Assembly: GCF_000712035.1 (NCBI RefSeq)
Contig: NZ_JONV01000010.1
Coordinates: forward strand, 1 to 64,000
From: Salinicoccus luteus DSM 17002
GTDB lineage: Bacteria; Bacillota; Bacilli; Staphylococcales; Salinicoccaceae
Direction: 5' to 3'
DNA length: 64,000 nt
This document shows, one piece after another, positions 44,320 to 53,451 of the stretch. Under the pieces are notes generated by a model. The model worked only from the letters and a program-made list of their open reading frames with translations. It ran no database searches and was not told the DNA's origin. Every line of letters starts with the position of its first letter. Position 1 is the stretch's first letter. The position numbers and the translations under genes are program-made.

Positions 44320-45468
44320 ATGAACAAATTTCTCTACCTCATAATCATCATATGTTTTCTGGATCTGTTTGTCCAGCTGCCGATCATCACCCCATTCGCG
44401 CTGTCTCTAGGTGCTGATGAATATACGGCAGGAATCATAGTAGCAATATATTCCCTGTTCAACATGGTGGGAAACGTTTTTGGCGGATTTTTCTCTGATA
44501 AATTTGGACGGAAGAACATGCTGCTGCTGGGCATGGGTCTGCAGGTGATCATCCTGCTCACCTACACTATAGTTCCTTCGGTGGGTCTGTTGATCCTCAT
44601 CCGTGTGGTGCATGGATTTTCAAGCGGATTGCTGACACCTGCCGCATTCAGCCTGGTGGCAGATATATCCAAAAAGAAAGCCATTGGCCGGTCGATGGCC
44701 CTGACGGGCGTCTCCATCGGTACAGCAGCAGTCCTCGGTCCTGCACTTGGTGGCATAGTGTCGAGCCGGACAAGTTACGAGATGGTCTATTTCGTCATGT
44801 CGGGCATATTCATCTTTGGAATCCTGCTGATCCTCCTGACAGTCAAGGAGAGCACGACAGAGCAGAGCCGGGAGATTCATTATGCGACGAACTATGGACA
44901 GATCATTACCCGTCCATCTCTGATTGTTGCCTATATATCGGCCTTTACACTGATGGTCTCAAACGGGTCCCTAGCATTTGGACTACCATTGAAAGTGGCG
45001 GCGGTCGGACTGTCCGACCAGACGACTGGAGCCATGCTGAGTGTCTTCGGAATCGTGGCCATCCTTGTCTTTGCCACGCCAACCAACCGAATCTATACGA
45101 AATATAGTCCGGTCGCTCTCGTCTCCACAGGAATATTCATTGTGGGGACAGCGATGATCTTCCTGCACTTCGTGCCTGTAGTCTCTCTCATCTATACGGC
45201 GATGGTCATTTACGGAATTGGGTTCAGCTTCATCTTTCCATCCATGAACAAGATCATCGGCCAGAATACGGAGATGCATGAGAGGGGGAAGGCAAATGGA
45301 ATATTCTATTCCTTTTTCTCACTCGGATCTGTGGCGGGATCCTATCTTTCCGGGATATTCGCTACGTATTTCGAGACCCCCTTCCTATTCATCGGATTAA
45401 TACTCCTAATGCTGCTTGCCGCAATATATGCTGCACATAAAAAGAGTGGATTCAAGGAGTCATTTTAG
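44320..45468 (+). CDS. MFS transporter, DHA1-like
   Basis: Major facilitator of 382 residues with 12 hydrophobic segments. Motif A appears between helices 2 and 3 (GGFFSDKFGRKNMLL), motif C-like GVSIGTAAVLGPALGG in helix 5, typical of drug:H+ antiporters. No substrate evidence. The ribosome site is weak (AAAAAGGAC) but well spaced. The following epimerase-like gene starts 29 bases downstream, so they may be one operon. Confidence 0.82.
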   Translation: MNKFLYLIIIICFLDLFVQLPIITPFALSLGADEYTAGIIVAIYSLFNMVGNVFGGFFSDKFGRKNMLLLGMGLQVIILLTYTIVPSVGLLILIRVVHGFSSGLLTPAAFSLVADISKKKAIGRSMALTGVSIGTAAVLGPALGGIVSSRTSYEMVYFVMSGIFIFGILLILLTVKESTTEQSREIHYATNYGQIITRPSLIVAYISAFTLMVSNGSLAFGLPLKVAAVGLSDQTTGAMLSVFGIVAILVFATPTNRIYTKYSPVALVSTGIFIVGTAMIFLHFVPVVSLIYTAMVIYGIGFSFIFPSMNKIIGQNTEMHERGKANGIFYSFFSLGSVAGSYLSGIFATYFETPFLFIGLILLMLLAAIYAAHKKSGFKESF

Positions 45469-45497
45469 GGAAATAAGTTGTCTAGGGAAGTGATAAA

Positions 45498-46412
45498 GTG
45501 AAAAATGTCCTATTAATGGGTGTGAACGGCAGAATCGGACAGAATCTCTACAGGGAATTAAAGGACTCCTTCAATCTGTATGCATTCTCGAGTGCCAACC
45601 AGGATGATAAAAATCTGGATATCACTTTTCTGAAAAAGGATCTGTTCATACTTCCGGAAGTGGAGGAGGCCTTAAGGGGAATCGATATTGTAATATTCTT
45701 CGAGGATCCGATTATGAGGCTCAACCGGCAGACACAGGGCAGATTTGAGGACCTGTATATACTTTTGGCTGATAATATTGCCCGGGCATCCCAGATCAGG
45801 GAGGTCGAACAGATTATATTTGTTGCGGATGAAGTCAGCAGCGAATATACAGCCGAGGTGCTTGGCGCCTACGGTACAGAAGTCAGGATCACCCAGACGC
45901 CCATCAGGAGATACGGAAAAACCCTCTCATATAAAGCTTCCGACTACAACAGCGTCAGAAGTGTGCAGAGGGCTCCGCTTCCAGCTGGATGGCACATCAA
46001 GGATGTCGGCAAATACTATTTTGAATGGTTGAATGATATCCTTTATGATCTGATTAATGTTGAATATGACAGCCATCTCATAAAAATACGATTTGCCAGG
46101 ATGGATACGCCTGCACTGATTGTGGAATACGATGCAAAAAGAAGCTACAATGGCGTTGAAATCTACAGGATACAAGGAGGCGGCCTGTCAAAGCGGATGT
46201 CGAACAAGACGCCCCGTCTGGAGTTCAGGGAACTCCCGGGCCGTGAAGAATTCATCATGGCGCTCCATGACTTTGAGCCGAAATCCCCTTGGTCCGTATA
46301 TCTGCTCACCCAAGCGCCGCTGTATACACTGGTGAACCGGATATACCAGGTGGAGATGACCATAAATAATGAAGCGCCGGGGTCACATAACCGTCCGTTC
46401 AACGGAGAATAG
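45498..46412 (+). CDS. NAD(P)-binding epimerase-like protein
   Basis: Protein of 304 residues with an N-terminal Rossmann fold: LLMGVNGRIGQNLYREL is the dinucleotide loop (G-x-x-G-x-x-G). The middle shows weaker extended-SDR similarity (IVIFFEDPIM, IIFVADEVSSEY), but the usual YxxxK dyad is not clear (YGKTLSYKAS may be displaced). The C-terminal 130 residues look like an unrelated beta-rich domain. Staphylococcal NAD-dependent epimerase/dehydratase-like proteins of unknown role have this length. GTG 45498 follows AGGGAAGTG. Confidence 0.65.
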   Translation: MKNVLLMGVNGRIGQNLYRELKDSFNLYAFSSANQDDKNLDITFLKKDLFILPEVEEALRGIDIVIFFEDPIMRLNRQTQGRFEDLYILLADNIARASQIREVEQIIFVADEVSSEYTAEVLGAYGTEVRITQTPIRRYGKTLSYKASDYNSVRSVQRAPLPAGWHIKDVGKYYFEWLNDILYDLINVEYDSHLIKIRFARMDTPALIVEYDAKRSYNGVEIYRIQGGGLSKRMSNKTPRLEFRELPGREEFIMALHDFEPKSPWSVYLLTQAPLYTLVNRIYQVEMTINNEAPGSHNRPFNGE

Positions 46413-46454
46413 AAAAAGAGCGCAGCATACCATTGGTATGCTGCGCTCTTTTGT
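46413..46454. terminator. Strong bidirectional terminator
   Basis: Eighteen-base arms AAAAGAGCGCAGCATACC and complement with a three-base loop, between convergent genes. Confidence 0.93.
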
Positions 46455-46468
46455 GGTTTGATCCTCTA

Positions 46469-47590
46469 TTAGTGGATGAAGTTGTGGCCTGAAACTTGGG
46501 AAGAGCTGATTGTCCTGAAGGATTTGACGCCCTTGCCGCTGCCGAAGTTCATTTCGGAAACGAGGATGGATCCGTCAGAGTTGATCCTTTCAACAACTGC
46601 TACGTGGCCAAGGCCCCAGGCGAAGTTGGTCCATGCATTTGCCTGCATGATTGCACCAACGGATGGAGAGTTGTTCACTTTGTAGCCTGCACTTCTTGCT
46701 TTGTTGTCCCAGTCATATGCATTGCCCCAGTTGTTGCCTACCGGTTTGCCGAGCTGCTGGCGGCGTTCGAATACATACCATGTGCAGTCTCCCCAGTAGT
46801 AGTAGTTCTTGCCGTAGGATACATTCGTTGGTGCCGGCGCAGAAACATTTTGTGTTACTGAGCTGCTGCTTTCAGAAGCGCTTGAGTTGGTTGAAGCACT
46901 TGAGCTGTCAGAAGAACTAGCCGTACCGGAGACTTTCAGCGACTGTCCCGGGTAGATGACTGTGGATGACAGGTTGTTGAGGTTCATGATGTTCCTGTAT
47001 GTAGTACCATGAGCTGAAGCGATTCTGCTCAGCGTGTCACCGGATTTTACTGTATAGGATCCAGTCGAAGCGCTTGAAGAACTGCTTGAACTTGAAGAAC
47101 TGCTTGAGCTGGAAGAGCTGCTCGAGTTGGAAGACTTGTCAGAAGAGCTGGAAGAGCTTCCGCTTACAGACAGTTTCTGTCCTGGATAGATGATATGTGA
47201 AGAAATGTTATTGATATTCATCAATGTTCTGTAGTTCATGCCGTGTGCTCTAGCAATTTTGCTCAGCGTATCACCGGATTTGACCGTGTATGTACCGCTT
47301 TTGGAGCTGGAAGCACTGCTTGAGCTTGAAGAACTGTTTGAGCTTGAACTGCTTGAAGCACTGCTGCTTGAGCTGCTTCCGCTAGTTTTGAGGCTCTGGT
47401 TTACATAGATCATATCAGAAGACAGATTGTTCCAGGATTTGAGCTGGGATACGGATACGCTGTTCTGATTTGCTATTTTCCAAAGTGTGTCTCCACTTTG
47501 TACTTTATAGGATGATGCTTCCGCTTGGTCTGAAAGACCGTATGTAGTAAGGGCTGCTGTTGCCGTCAAAGCAGTAATGACTTTTTTCAT
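46469..47590 (-). CDS. LysM-CHAP peptidoglycan hydrolase (Sle1/Aaa-like)
   Basis: Secreted wall hydrolase of 373 residues. Signal peptide with cleavage near QAEASS (about residue 26); three LysM repeats at roughly 27-70, 98-142 and 173-217, each starting YxVxSGDTLxxIA, joined by serine-rich linkers; C-terminal CHAP domain (about 255-373) with catalytic Cys in WGDCTWYVF and His in GLGHVAVVE. This is the layout of staphylococcal Sle1, an N-acetylmuramoyl-L-alanine amidase for daughter-cell separation. AGGAGGATC precedes ATG 47590. A WalR-type box lies 121 bases upstream. The polyserine linkers make the DNA repetitive. Confidence 0.9.
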   Translation of the reverse strand: MKKVITALTATAALTTYGLSDQAEASSYKVQSGDTLWKIANQNSVSVSQLKSWNNLSSDMIYVNQSLKTSGSSSSSSASSSSSSNSSSSSSSASSSKSGTYTVKSGDTLSKIARAHGMNYRTLMNINNISSHIIYPGQKLSVSGSSSSSSDKSSNSSSSSSSSSSSSSSSSSSASTGSYTVKSGDTLSRIASAHGTTYRNIMNLNNLSSTVIYPGQSLKVSGTASSSDSSSASTNSSASESSSSVTQNVSAPAPTNVSYGKNYYYWGDCTWYVFERRQQLGKPVGNNWGNAYDWDNKARSAGYKVNNSPSVGAIMQANAWTNFAWGLGHVAVVERINSDGSILVSEMNFGSGKGVKSFRTISSSQVSGHNFIH

Positions 47591-47710
47591 AAGTGAGTCG
47601 ATCCTCCTGAGTTGTGTTTGTAAGTATATATATGATTTATGTTAAGTTCAATGTTGGCTGTCTGTGTTTACAAAACATATCTTAGCAAACTAATGACGAA
47701 AAAAGGGCGA

Positions 47711-47727
47711 TGTAATACAACTGTAAT
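47711..47727 (+). promoter_or_regulatory. WalR (YycF) box
   Basis: TGTAAT-ACAAC-TGTAAT matches the TGTWAH-N5-TGTWAH recognition sequence of the essential WalKR system exactly. It lies in the 261-base gap between the wall hydrolase (121 bases from its start, reverse orientation) and the BI-1-like gene (125 bases from its start, same orientation). The rest of the gap shows no clear element. Confidence 0.65.
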
Positions 47728-47851
47728 ATAATTAAAACATTACTAATACATTCTGGAGGCTTATGTAATGGAACGATAACCTGCTCTGGTTGTTTTAGGC
47801 GATCTGGGGTATAGACACTGTATTAATACAAAGTAAATGGAGGGTATTCGA

Positions 47852-48466
47852 ATGGCGGACCGTCATGACTATAGATTGGTATGGCTTTATTTTCTTTACT
47901 ACTGGGTGATTTTCGGCATAGGGACATACTTCGGCCAGTATCTGCCCGAGGAATGGCGGCCGACTGCTTCGATGGTGCTGTTCGGCCTGCTGATGCTTTC
48001 ACTTTTCGTCAGGGGGTTCAACCATAGCGGGCCGATCATAAGTCATCTCTATGCCTTTCTGGTCGGCCTGGTATCATTCGGCCTGTTCGAGTCATTCATA
48101 GCGGATTTCGGGGCGGATATATTCTACCGTATAGTACTCCTTGGAATCATCGTATTCGTCTTCTTCGGATTCATAGGCTACTTCTTCCTGAGGGACATCA
48201 CCCACTGGGGGAAGTACCTGTTCGTTGCATTGCTCATACTCATCTTCGCCTCCCTGCTCAACTTCTTCATCAACTTGCCGTATATGACACTGGTGATTAC
48301 GATAGTGGGTCTCGTGCTCTACATCCTCTTTACGATGTATGACTTCAACCGTATGAAGAACAAGAAATTCAGGCCGAGGGAAATGGGGTTCAACCTCTTC
48401 ATCAACCTTCTGATCATCATCAAGAGGTTGCTCAGGCTCTACCAATACATTAACAATAGGCGATGA
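47852..48466 (+). CDS. Bax inhibitor-1-like membrane protein
   Basis: Integral membrane protein of 204 residues with about six to seven hydrophobic segments and a basic C-terminus. The end of the last segment, LYILFTMYDFNRMKNKKF, recalls the helix 6-7 region of the BI-1/YccA family (usually ILYTIYDFNxI), some of which are proton-sensitive calcium leak channels. Similarity elsewhere is weak, so I give only the family. ATG 47852 is used with AGGG ahead; ATG 47837 is upstream of that site. A WalR-type box 125 bases upstream may serve it or the divergent hydrolase gene. Confidence 0.55.
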   Translation: MADRHDYRLVWLYFLYYWVIFGIGTYFGQYLPEEWRPTASMVLFGLLMLSLFVRGFNHSGPIISHLYAFLVGLVSFGLFESFIADFGADIFYRIVLLGIIVFVFFGFIGYFFLRDITHWGKYLFVALLILIFASLLNFFINLPYMTLVITIVGLVLYILFTMYDFNRMKNKKFRPREMGFNLFINLLIIIKRLLRLYQYINNRR

Positions 48467-48521
48467 ATGTTATAAAATGATATATTAAAGGATATAAACC
48501 AGCTAAAAAGGAAGATGACCA

Positions 48522-49241
48522 ATGGGACGCAAATGGAACAATATCAAAGAGAAGAAAGCACAGAAGGATAAGGATACGAGCCGGGTCAATGCGAAATTCG
48601 GACGGGAGATATATGTCGCCGCCAAGAAGGGGGAACCGAATCCCGAGAGCAATCAGGCATTGAAGGCTGTACTGGACCGGGCAAAGACCTATTCTGTGCC
48701 GAAGCATATCATCGATAAGGCGATTGATAAGGCCAAGGGCAGTGACGATGAAGCATTCGACGAGCTTCGCTATGAAGGGTTCGGTCCCGAAGGTTCCATG
48801 ATCATTGTGGATGCACTGACGAACAATGTGAACCGCACCGCTTCAGACGTACGTGCCGCTTTCGGTAAAAATGGCGGCAATATGGGTGTCAGTGGTGCGG
48901 TAAGCTACATGTTCGATGCCAAATCGGTTTTTGTGTTCACAGGCTTTGATCCCGAGGAAACGATGATGGACTTGATGGAGAAGGATTTGGATGTGGAGGA
49001 TGTAACGGAGGAGAACGGCTTTACAGTCGTCTATGGCCCGCCGCAGGCCTTCCATGAAATCAAGGAAGCACTCGATGAGATGGGTGTGGAAGACTACGAA
49101 GTCGCTGAACAGACGATGATTGCACAGAATGAGGTATCATTGGAAGAGGAGTCCCAGGAACAGTTTGAAAAGTTGATTGAGGCACTGGATGATCTTGAGG
49201 ATGTCTCAAACATCTACCACAATGTCAACCTGGGCGAATAA
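48522..49241 (+). CDS. YebC/PmpR family protein
   Basis: Three-domain YebC-family protein of 239 residues, reading from [20 protein letters not shown] through [11 protein letters not shown] and [20 protein letters not shown] to the acidic third domain. The family was long annotated as a transcriptional regulator; more recently YebC proteins have been tied to helping ribosomes through polyproline stretches. The sequence identifies the family but not which role holds. A ribosome site (AAAGGAAG) precedes ATG. The SDR gene starts 19 bases later. Confidence 0.9.
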   Translation: MGRKWNNIKEKKAQKDKDTSRVNAKFGREIYVAAKKGEPNPESNQALKAVLDRAKTYSVPKHIIDKAIDKAKGSDDEAFDELRYEGFGPEGSMIIVDALTNNVNRTASDVRAAFGKNGGNMGVSGAVSYMFDAKSVFVFTGFDPEETMMDLMEKDLDVEDVTEENGFTVVYGPPQAFHEIKEALDEMGVEDYEVAEQTMIAQNEVSLEEESQEQFEKLIEALDDLEDVSNIYHNVNLGE

Positions 49242-49259
49242 TCAAAGGGGGATAACAGC

Positions 49260-50033
49260 ATGGATTTCGGATATGAAGGAAAGGTAGCAGTCATTACAGG
49301 CAGCAGCAAGGGCATTGGACGCAAGACGGCCGAGCAGATGGTGAAGCTCGGGGCGAAAGTCATGCTTGTTGCGAGAGGTGAAGCGGGGCTGAAGGAAGCC
49401 AGGGAGGAGATTTCCCGGTTCGGAGAAGTCGACTATGTCGTTGCGGATGTGAAGGATGATGCATCGGCATCACAGATCATCGAACAGACGGTTGAAAGGT
49501 TCGGCCGGCTGGATGTGCTCATCAACAATGCCGGCGGCTCCTTCGCAAAACCATTCGAAGAAGTGTCGGTTTCCGACTGGGAGCAGGATCTTGATCTCAA
49601 ACTGATGGCTGCGGTCAGGATATCGAACGCCGCACTGCCGCATTTGAAAGAGCGGGGCGGAGCGATACTCAACCTCACTGCGGTCCTCGGCAAGACGCCG
49701 CCCGCCTCCTCACTGCCGACGACGGTGTCGCGTGCGGCAGGCATGGCGATGACGAAAGCGATGAGCAAGGACCTCGGGAAGTACGGTATCCGGGTGAACA
49801 CGGTATGTATCGGACTCATCAGAAGCGAGCAGATAGAGGAAAGATGGAAGAATGAAGAGCCGGGATTGACGTGGGATGAATATTCAAGACTCGACAAGCA
49901 TAATATTCCGCTCGGCAGGATCGGGGACACGGAAGAAGCGGCCAATGTCATCACCTTCCTCTGTTCTGACCTCGCTTCATATGTCAGCGGGGATGCTGTC
50001 AATATAGATGGTGGCGCCGGTCACGCGCTCTGA
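49260..50033 (+). CDS. SDR-family protein lacking the Tyr/Lys catalytic pair
   Basis: Short-chain dehydrogenase fold of 257 residues. The cofactor loop TGSSKGIG (about 13-20) and NNAGG are intact, and the C-terminus ends VNIDGGAG. Where active SDRs have YxxxK, this has TTVSR (in LPTTVSRAAGMAMTK), and the catalytic Ser region is NLTAVLG rather than NISS. So Tyr, Lys and probably Ser are all replaced. Either it uses a different chemistry, binds cofactor as a sensor or scaffold, or it belongs to the small non-canonical SDR subgroup. GGGG precedes ATG 49260. It follows yebC closely. Confidence 0.8.
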   Translation: MDFGYEGKVAVITGSSKGIGRKTAEQMVKLGAKVMLVARGEAGLKEAREEISRFGEVDYVVADVKDDASASQIIEQTVERFGRLDVLINNAGGSFAKPFEEVSVSDWEQDLDLKLMAAVRISNAALPHLKERGGAILNLTAVLGKTPPASSLPTTVSRAAGMAMTKAMSKDLGKYGIRVNTVCIGLIRSEQIEERWKNEEPGLTWDEYSRLDKHNIPLGRIGDTEEAANVITFLCSDLASYVSGDAVNIDGGAGHAL

Positions 50034-50039
50034 TTTTTC

Positions 50040-50063
50040 AACGCCTTCGGGCGTTTTTTTTGT
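50040..50063 (+). terminator. Terminator after the SDR gene
   Basis: AACGCC-TTCG-GGCGTT hairpin, then eight T. Confidence 0.93.
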
Positions 50064-50068
50064 TGCCT

Positions 50069-50106
50069 TTTAACCACACTAACTGTATTATTATAATTAA
50101 TACAGT
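50069..50106 (+). promoter_or_regulatory. Promoter and operator of the Ytr-type operon
   Basis: TTTAAC (50069-50074), 17-bp spacer, TATAAT (50092-50097). The perfect 9-bp inverted repeat ACTGTATTA (50082-50090) / TAATACAGT (50098-50106) embraces the -10. The adjacent GntR/YtrA gene probably represses here, switched off by wall stress (inference). Confidence 0.75.
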
Positions 50107-50123
50107 AGGGAGGAGGCAGTCTG

Positions 50124-50516
50124 GTGATCAATTTGGATCTTAAAAGCCGTATGCCCATATACGAACAGCTTGTCGATAGAGTAAAGCAGCTCATCATACA
50201 GGGCGTCATAAAGCCGGATGAGAAGCTTCCTTCAGTCAGAAGTCTAGCGCAGGAATTGACGATCAACCCGAACACGATTCAGAAGGCCTACCGTGAACTG
50301 GAGAGGGAAGGGTATATATATTCCCTTCCCGGCAAGGGCAGTTTCGTCGGGAAGATGGGGGACCAGGAAAATGACAGGAAGATCGAGTCGCTCACCCGTA
50401 ATTTTGAACAGGTGACCAGTGAACTGCTCTATCTTGGCGCATCCAAGAGGCAGCTCATCAAGCTGATTGAACAATTGGAAGAGGAAAGGGGAAAAGAAGA
50501 TGAATCTCGAGACTAG
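50124..50516 (+). CDS. GntR-family regulator, YtrA subfamily
   Basis: Repressor of 130 residues. Winged helix-turn-helix about residues 10-75 with PIYEQLVDRVKQLIIQG, KLPSVRSLAQEL and NPNTIQKAYRELEREGYI, all typical YtrA-type. A short helical C-terminus replaces the large ligand domain of FadR-like members. GTG 50124 follows GGGAGGAGG. It overlaps the ABC ATPase gene by 17 bases. In Bacillus, YtrA represses the wall-antibiotic-induced ytr ABC operon. Confidence 0.87.
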   Translation: MINLDLKSRMPIYEQLVDRVKQLIIQGVIKPDEKLPSVRSLAQELTINPNTIQKAYRELEREGYIYSLPGKGSFVGKMGDQENDRKIESLTRNFEQVTSELLYLGASKRQLIKLIEQLEEERGKEDESRD

Positions 50517-51405
50517 GCAGCTGGACAAGGCATTCAGCAGACAGAAGGCGGTCGACACCGTTACATTGACCGTCACTTCAGGGACCATCCATGGCCTTCT
50601 CGGCTCCAATGGCGCAGGCAAGACCACCTTCATGAAACTGCTCAGCGGCATATATAAGCCGGATGCGGGAGAGGTGCTGTATGATGGTGTCCCCGTGTTT
50701 GAGAATCCTGACATCAAGGATGATGTACTGTTCATCAATGACATCCCCTATTTTTTCAATGGTGCCACGCTGGAGTCCATGGCACGCTTCTACAGATCGA
50801 TGTATCCCAGATGGTCGACCAGCCGTTTTGAACAGCTTTCAAAACATTTCAACCTTGATGTGAAAAAGCCGCTTTCACAGCTCTCCAAAGGAATGAAAAG
50901 GCAGGCATCGTTTGTTCTGGCCTTTTCTGCACGGCCGAAGGTTCTGCTGCTGGATGAGCCGTTTGACGGGCTTGACCCGATCATTCGCCGCCAGGTGAAG
51001 AACATCATGATGCAGGACATCGCGAACCATGAAATGACGGTCATCGCCTCCAGTCATAACTTGAGGGAAATGGAGGACCTGTGCGATTCCGTCTCCATCA
51101 TGCATCAGGGGAAGCTTCTGTTCCATCGCGACCTGAACGAGGTCAAAGGCTCCCACTGCAAGCTGCAGATCGCCTTTGATACCCTTCCGGATGAACGCTT
51201 CTACAGGGAGATGGGCGTCGTCCATCGCGAAGTGAAGGGACGGGTCATCACGTGCATCATCAAAGGGGATATGAAACACATTGAAGAGAAGGTGACGAAA
51301 TATCACCCGTTGATGTACGATATCCTGCCTTTGTCACTGGAAGAGATATTCGCTTATGAAATGGGGGAAAAAGGCTATGAAATCAGCAACATCATTGTTG
51401 AATAG
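50500..51405 (+). CDS. ABC transporter ATP-binding protein (Ytr-type)
   Basis: Cytosolic ATPase of 301 residues: Walker A GSNGAGKTT (about 35-43), signature LSKGMKRQ, Walker B VLLLDEPFDGLDP with catalytic Glu, and H-loop near ASSHNLREMEDL. The C-terminal extension after about 220 is typical for export-type ATPases. ATG 50500 has AAAGGGG ahead; the longer in-frame start at 50467 lacks a site. It works with the membrane protein encoded next, overlapping by 29 bases. Confidence 0.9.
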   Translation: MNLETRQLDKAFSRQKAVDTVTLTVTSGTIHGLLGSNGAGKTTFMKLLSGIYKPDAGEVLYDGVPVFENPDIKDDVLFINDIPYFFNGATLESMARFYRSMYPRWSTSRFEQLSKHFNLDVKKPLSQLSKGMKRQASFVLAFSARPKVLLLDEPFDGLDPIIRRQVKNIMMQDIANHEMTVIASSHNLREMEDLCDSVSIMHQGKLLFHRDLNEVKGSHCKLQIAFDTLPDERFYREMGVVHREVKGRVITCIIKGDMKHIEEKVTKYHPLMYDILPLSLEEIFAYEMGEKGYEISNIIVE

Positions 51406-53374
51406 GACACTGCTCAATCATTTTACAGGATCGGTATTCTGGCTTTCCATACTGTTTCTTATCGGAAATATACTGATTCAACCTTTGGCGCTGTGGATAA
51501 ATTCAACCAATATCCGAATGAGGAGTGATCGTTTTATCCCTGATAACCCTCTGGATATGATGGGTGGTTTTCAGTTGGCTGGTGGCATGGTCTATGTCAT
51601 ATTCTTGACAGTCTTTTTATTTAGTTATAAGAACAAGGAAAGCTCGCTCGATTTCATGCATGCTCTACCCATCAGAAGGGAACGTCTGTTGAGTCATGCA
51701 CTGGTTGCCGGACTTATATATATTGCCGTCCCGCTGGCTATTACAGCCATCATTCTATTTTTCGAACGGTATTTCCTGGCATTCAACATCAGCACTATGG
51801 ATATCATCGAGTGGTTCTTCTACTCCCTTTTTGTACTGTTCGTCGTCTTCGCATTTTCCGTATTCTCGGGTTTTCTAGTTAATAGTGGTTTTGTCCACTT
51901 GCAACTCGTAATAATTATATTCTTTTTGCCGGTAATATTTTGGGGATTGAATGTCACAGTTGCCGATACGCTTTTCGAAGGGGTGAGTACCACATCCTCC
52001 ACCGGGAATGGAAATGATCTTTTAAGTGTGGTCGTAAACAATACCTTTCCGATATTTGCCGTGCAGCAGATGATGGACGGAGTAATTTTATGGAAAACGA
52101 TCGTTTGGTTGATACTTGCGCTGGTATTTATCATGTTATCTTATTTTCTATATGGCAGAAACAGGAATGAAAATGTGCATTCTACGTTCAACCATTTATG
52201 GGTACGCAACATGCTGGTGGCGTTCCTGTCCATATCCGGCATGCTCATCGTCGGTCTGATCATCTCATTCACACTGCCGGATGGTTTGTTCATCTTCGTT
52301 CTGTCATTCCTTATTGGTACAACTTTTGCTTATATAGTCGTGGAGATGTCATTTCAGGGGACTGTACGCATACAGCGTGAGAAGGGGTCTCTCATCACTA
52401 CCACCATCGCACTCATCATCTTCTGGATCATTTTCATCGTCGGATGGAATCAATATGTTTCTTATGTTCCGGATGAAGCAGAGATCGAGGGTGTAAGCCT
52501 GAACAGTTCATGGAACAGTAGTTACAGCAGCTATGGGGGCAGCGGTGGACAGATGAAGGAAGAATATTTGTATATCAGTGACACAGAAGTAATTGAAGAA
52601 GCAACCCAGCTTCATAGGGAGGCTGTAGAGGGTCCCTCTCTCAAAAACAGCATTGAAGATTCCGATTGGGTGGAGATCAGCTATAGAATGAGTGATGGGT
52701 CTCATATCAATAGAAGGTTTGATAATTTGACGGCTGGTAGTGCACCTTATCAAGATATTCTTACAAAAGTGAACAATGGTAAATATGCCAAAAATTATGA
52801 TGTGCTATATAACATTGAGAGTCCTTCCGAAGTCAGACTGGTTGAAATAACTACCTCGGGAGGTTATATACCGATCGAAGAAGGAGCGGCATTCGTAGAG
52901 GAATATCAAAGGGCGGCCCATCAAATTGATGAAGGTATTCCTATATATATGGGCATCGGAAATTTTTCTCTTCTCAGTGCCAACGTTGAATTCGACAATG
53001 AATTCTACAATGGGAATGTCTCCATCTATAATCCGGTGCTGCTTAATGCTATAAATGAAGAGCAAAGCATTACAAGTTTCCTCAATGTGAGAAACAGCGA
53101 GGAGATGTTTGTGATATCGCTTGGGGAAAATGACAAAAATGAATTCTTCGAAGATTATCAGAAGATCGAACCAGAAGCTCTCATTACAAAGTATGACCTT
53201 GAGGAAGTTACTGGTGAGGAGAAGAGTGAAATACTGAATGCGATTGATCAAGGCCGATTGAATGAGAAAGGTAACAGGATTCTGATGTTCCATTCAGATG
53301 CTAAAGAATGGATAGAGCCTGGAAATGCTGCACCCACGGCTTCCCAGGAATACAATATAATTGGCATCGAATAG
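51377..53374 (+). CDS. ABC transporter permease with large extracellular domain
   Basis: Membrane protein of 665 residues. Five to seven membrane segments lie in the first 265 residues, two further ones at about 285-345, then a final hydrophobic segment near 355-375, followed by a large extracytoplasmic C-terminal region (about 375-665) rich in Ser, Asp and Glu. No canonical permease motif, as usual for this DUF6449-like group. ATG 51377 is preferred, AAAAAGG lying ahead; ATG 51356 is possible. Third gene of the GntR-ABC operon; likely exports or senses wall-active compounds. Confidence 0.8.
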   Translation: MKSATSLLNRTLLNHFTGSVFWLSILFLIGNILIQPLALWINSTNIRMRSDRFIPDNPLDMMGGFQLAGGMVYVIFLTVFLFSYKNKESSLDFMHALPIRRERLLSHALVAGLIYIAVPLAITAIILFFERYFLAFNISTMDIIEWFFYSLFVLFVVFAFSVFSGFLVNSGFVHLQLVIIIFFLPVIFWGLNVTVADTLFEGVSTTSSTGNGNDLLSVVVNNTFPIFAVQQMMDGVILWKTIVWLILALVFIMLSYFLYGRNRNENVHSTFNHLWVRNMLVAFLSISGMLIVGLIISFTLPDGLFIFVLSFLIGTTFAYIVVEMSFQGTVRIQREKGSLITTTIALIIFWIIFIVGWNQYVSYVPDEAEIEGVSLNSSWNSSYSSYGGSGGQMKEEYLYISDTEVIEEATQLHREAVEGPSLKNSIEDSDWVEISYRMSDGSHINRRFDNLTAGSAPYQDILTKVNNGKYAKNYDVLYNIESPSEVRLVEITTSGGYIPIEEGAAFVEEYQRAAHQIDEGIPIYMGIGNFSLLSANVEFDNEFYNGNVSIYNPVLLNAINEEQSITSFLNVRNSEEMFVISLGENDKNEFFEDYQKIEPEALITKYDLEEVTGEEKSEILNAIDQGRLNEKGNRILMFHSDAKEWIEPGNAAPTASQEYNIIGIE

Positions 53375-53451
53375 CCTGTAATATTTAAGACCCTTATCCC
53401 TTCACATTCTTTCCCCGATTTTTGTATAATTGGGGGAAGGAGATGAACGTG

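Noticed and set aside
46855-47400. Repetitive DNA that looks like a tandem or CRISPR-like repeat
   Set aside because: It is the coding sequence of polyserine linkers and LysM repeats of the wall hydrolase; units are irregular and in frame.
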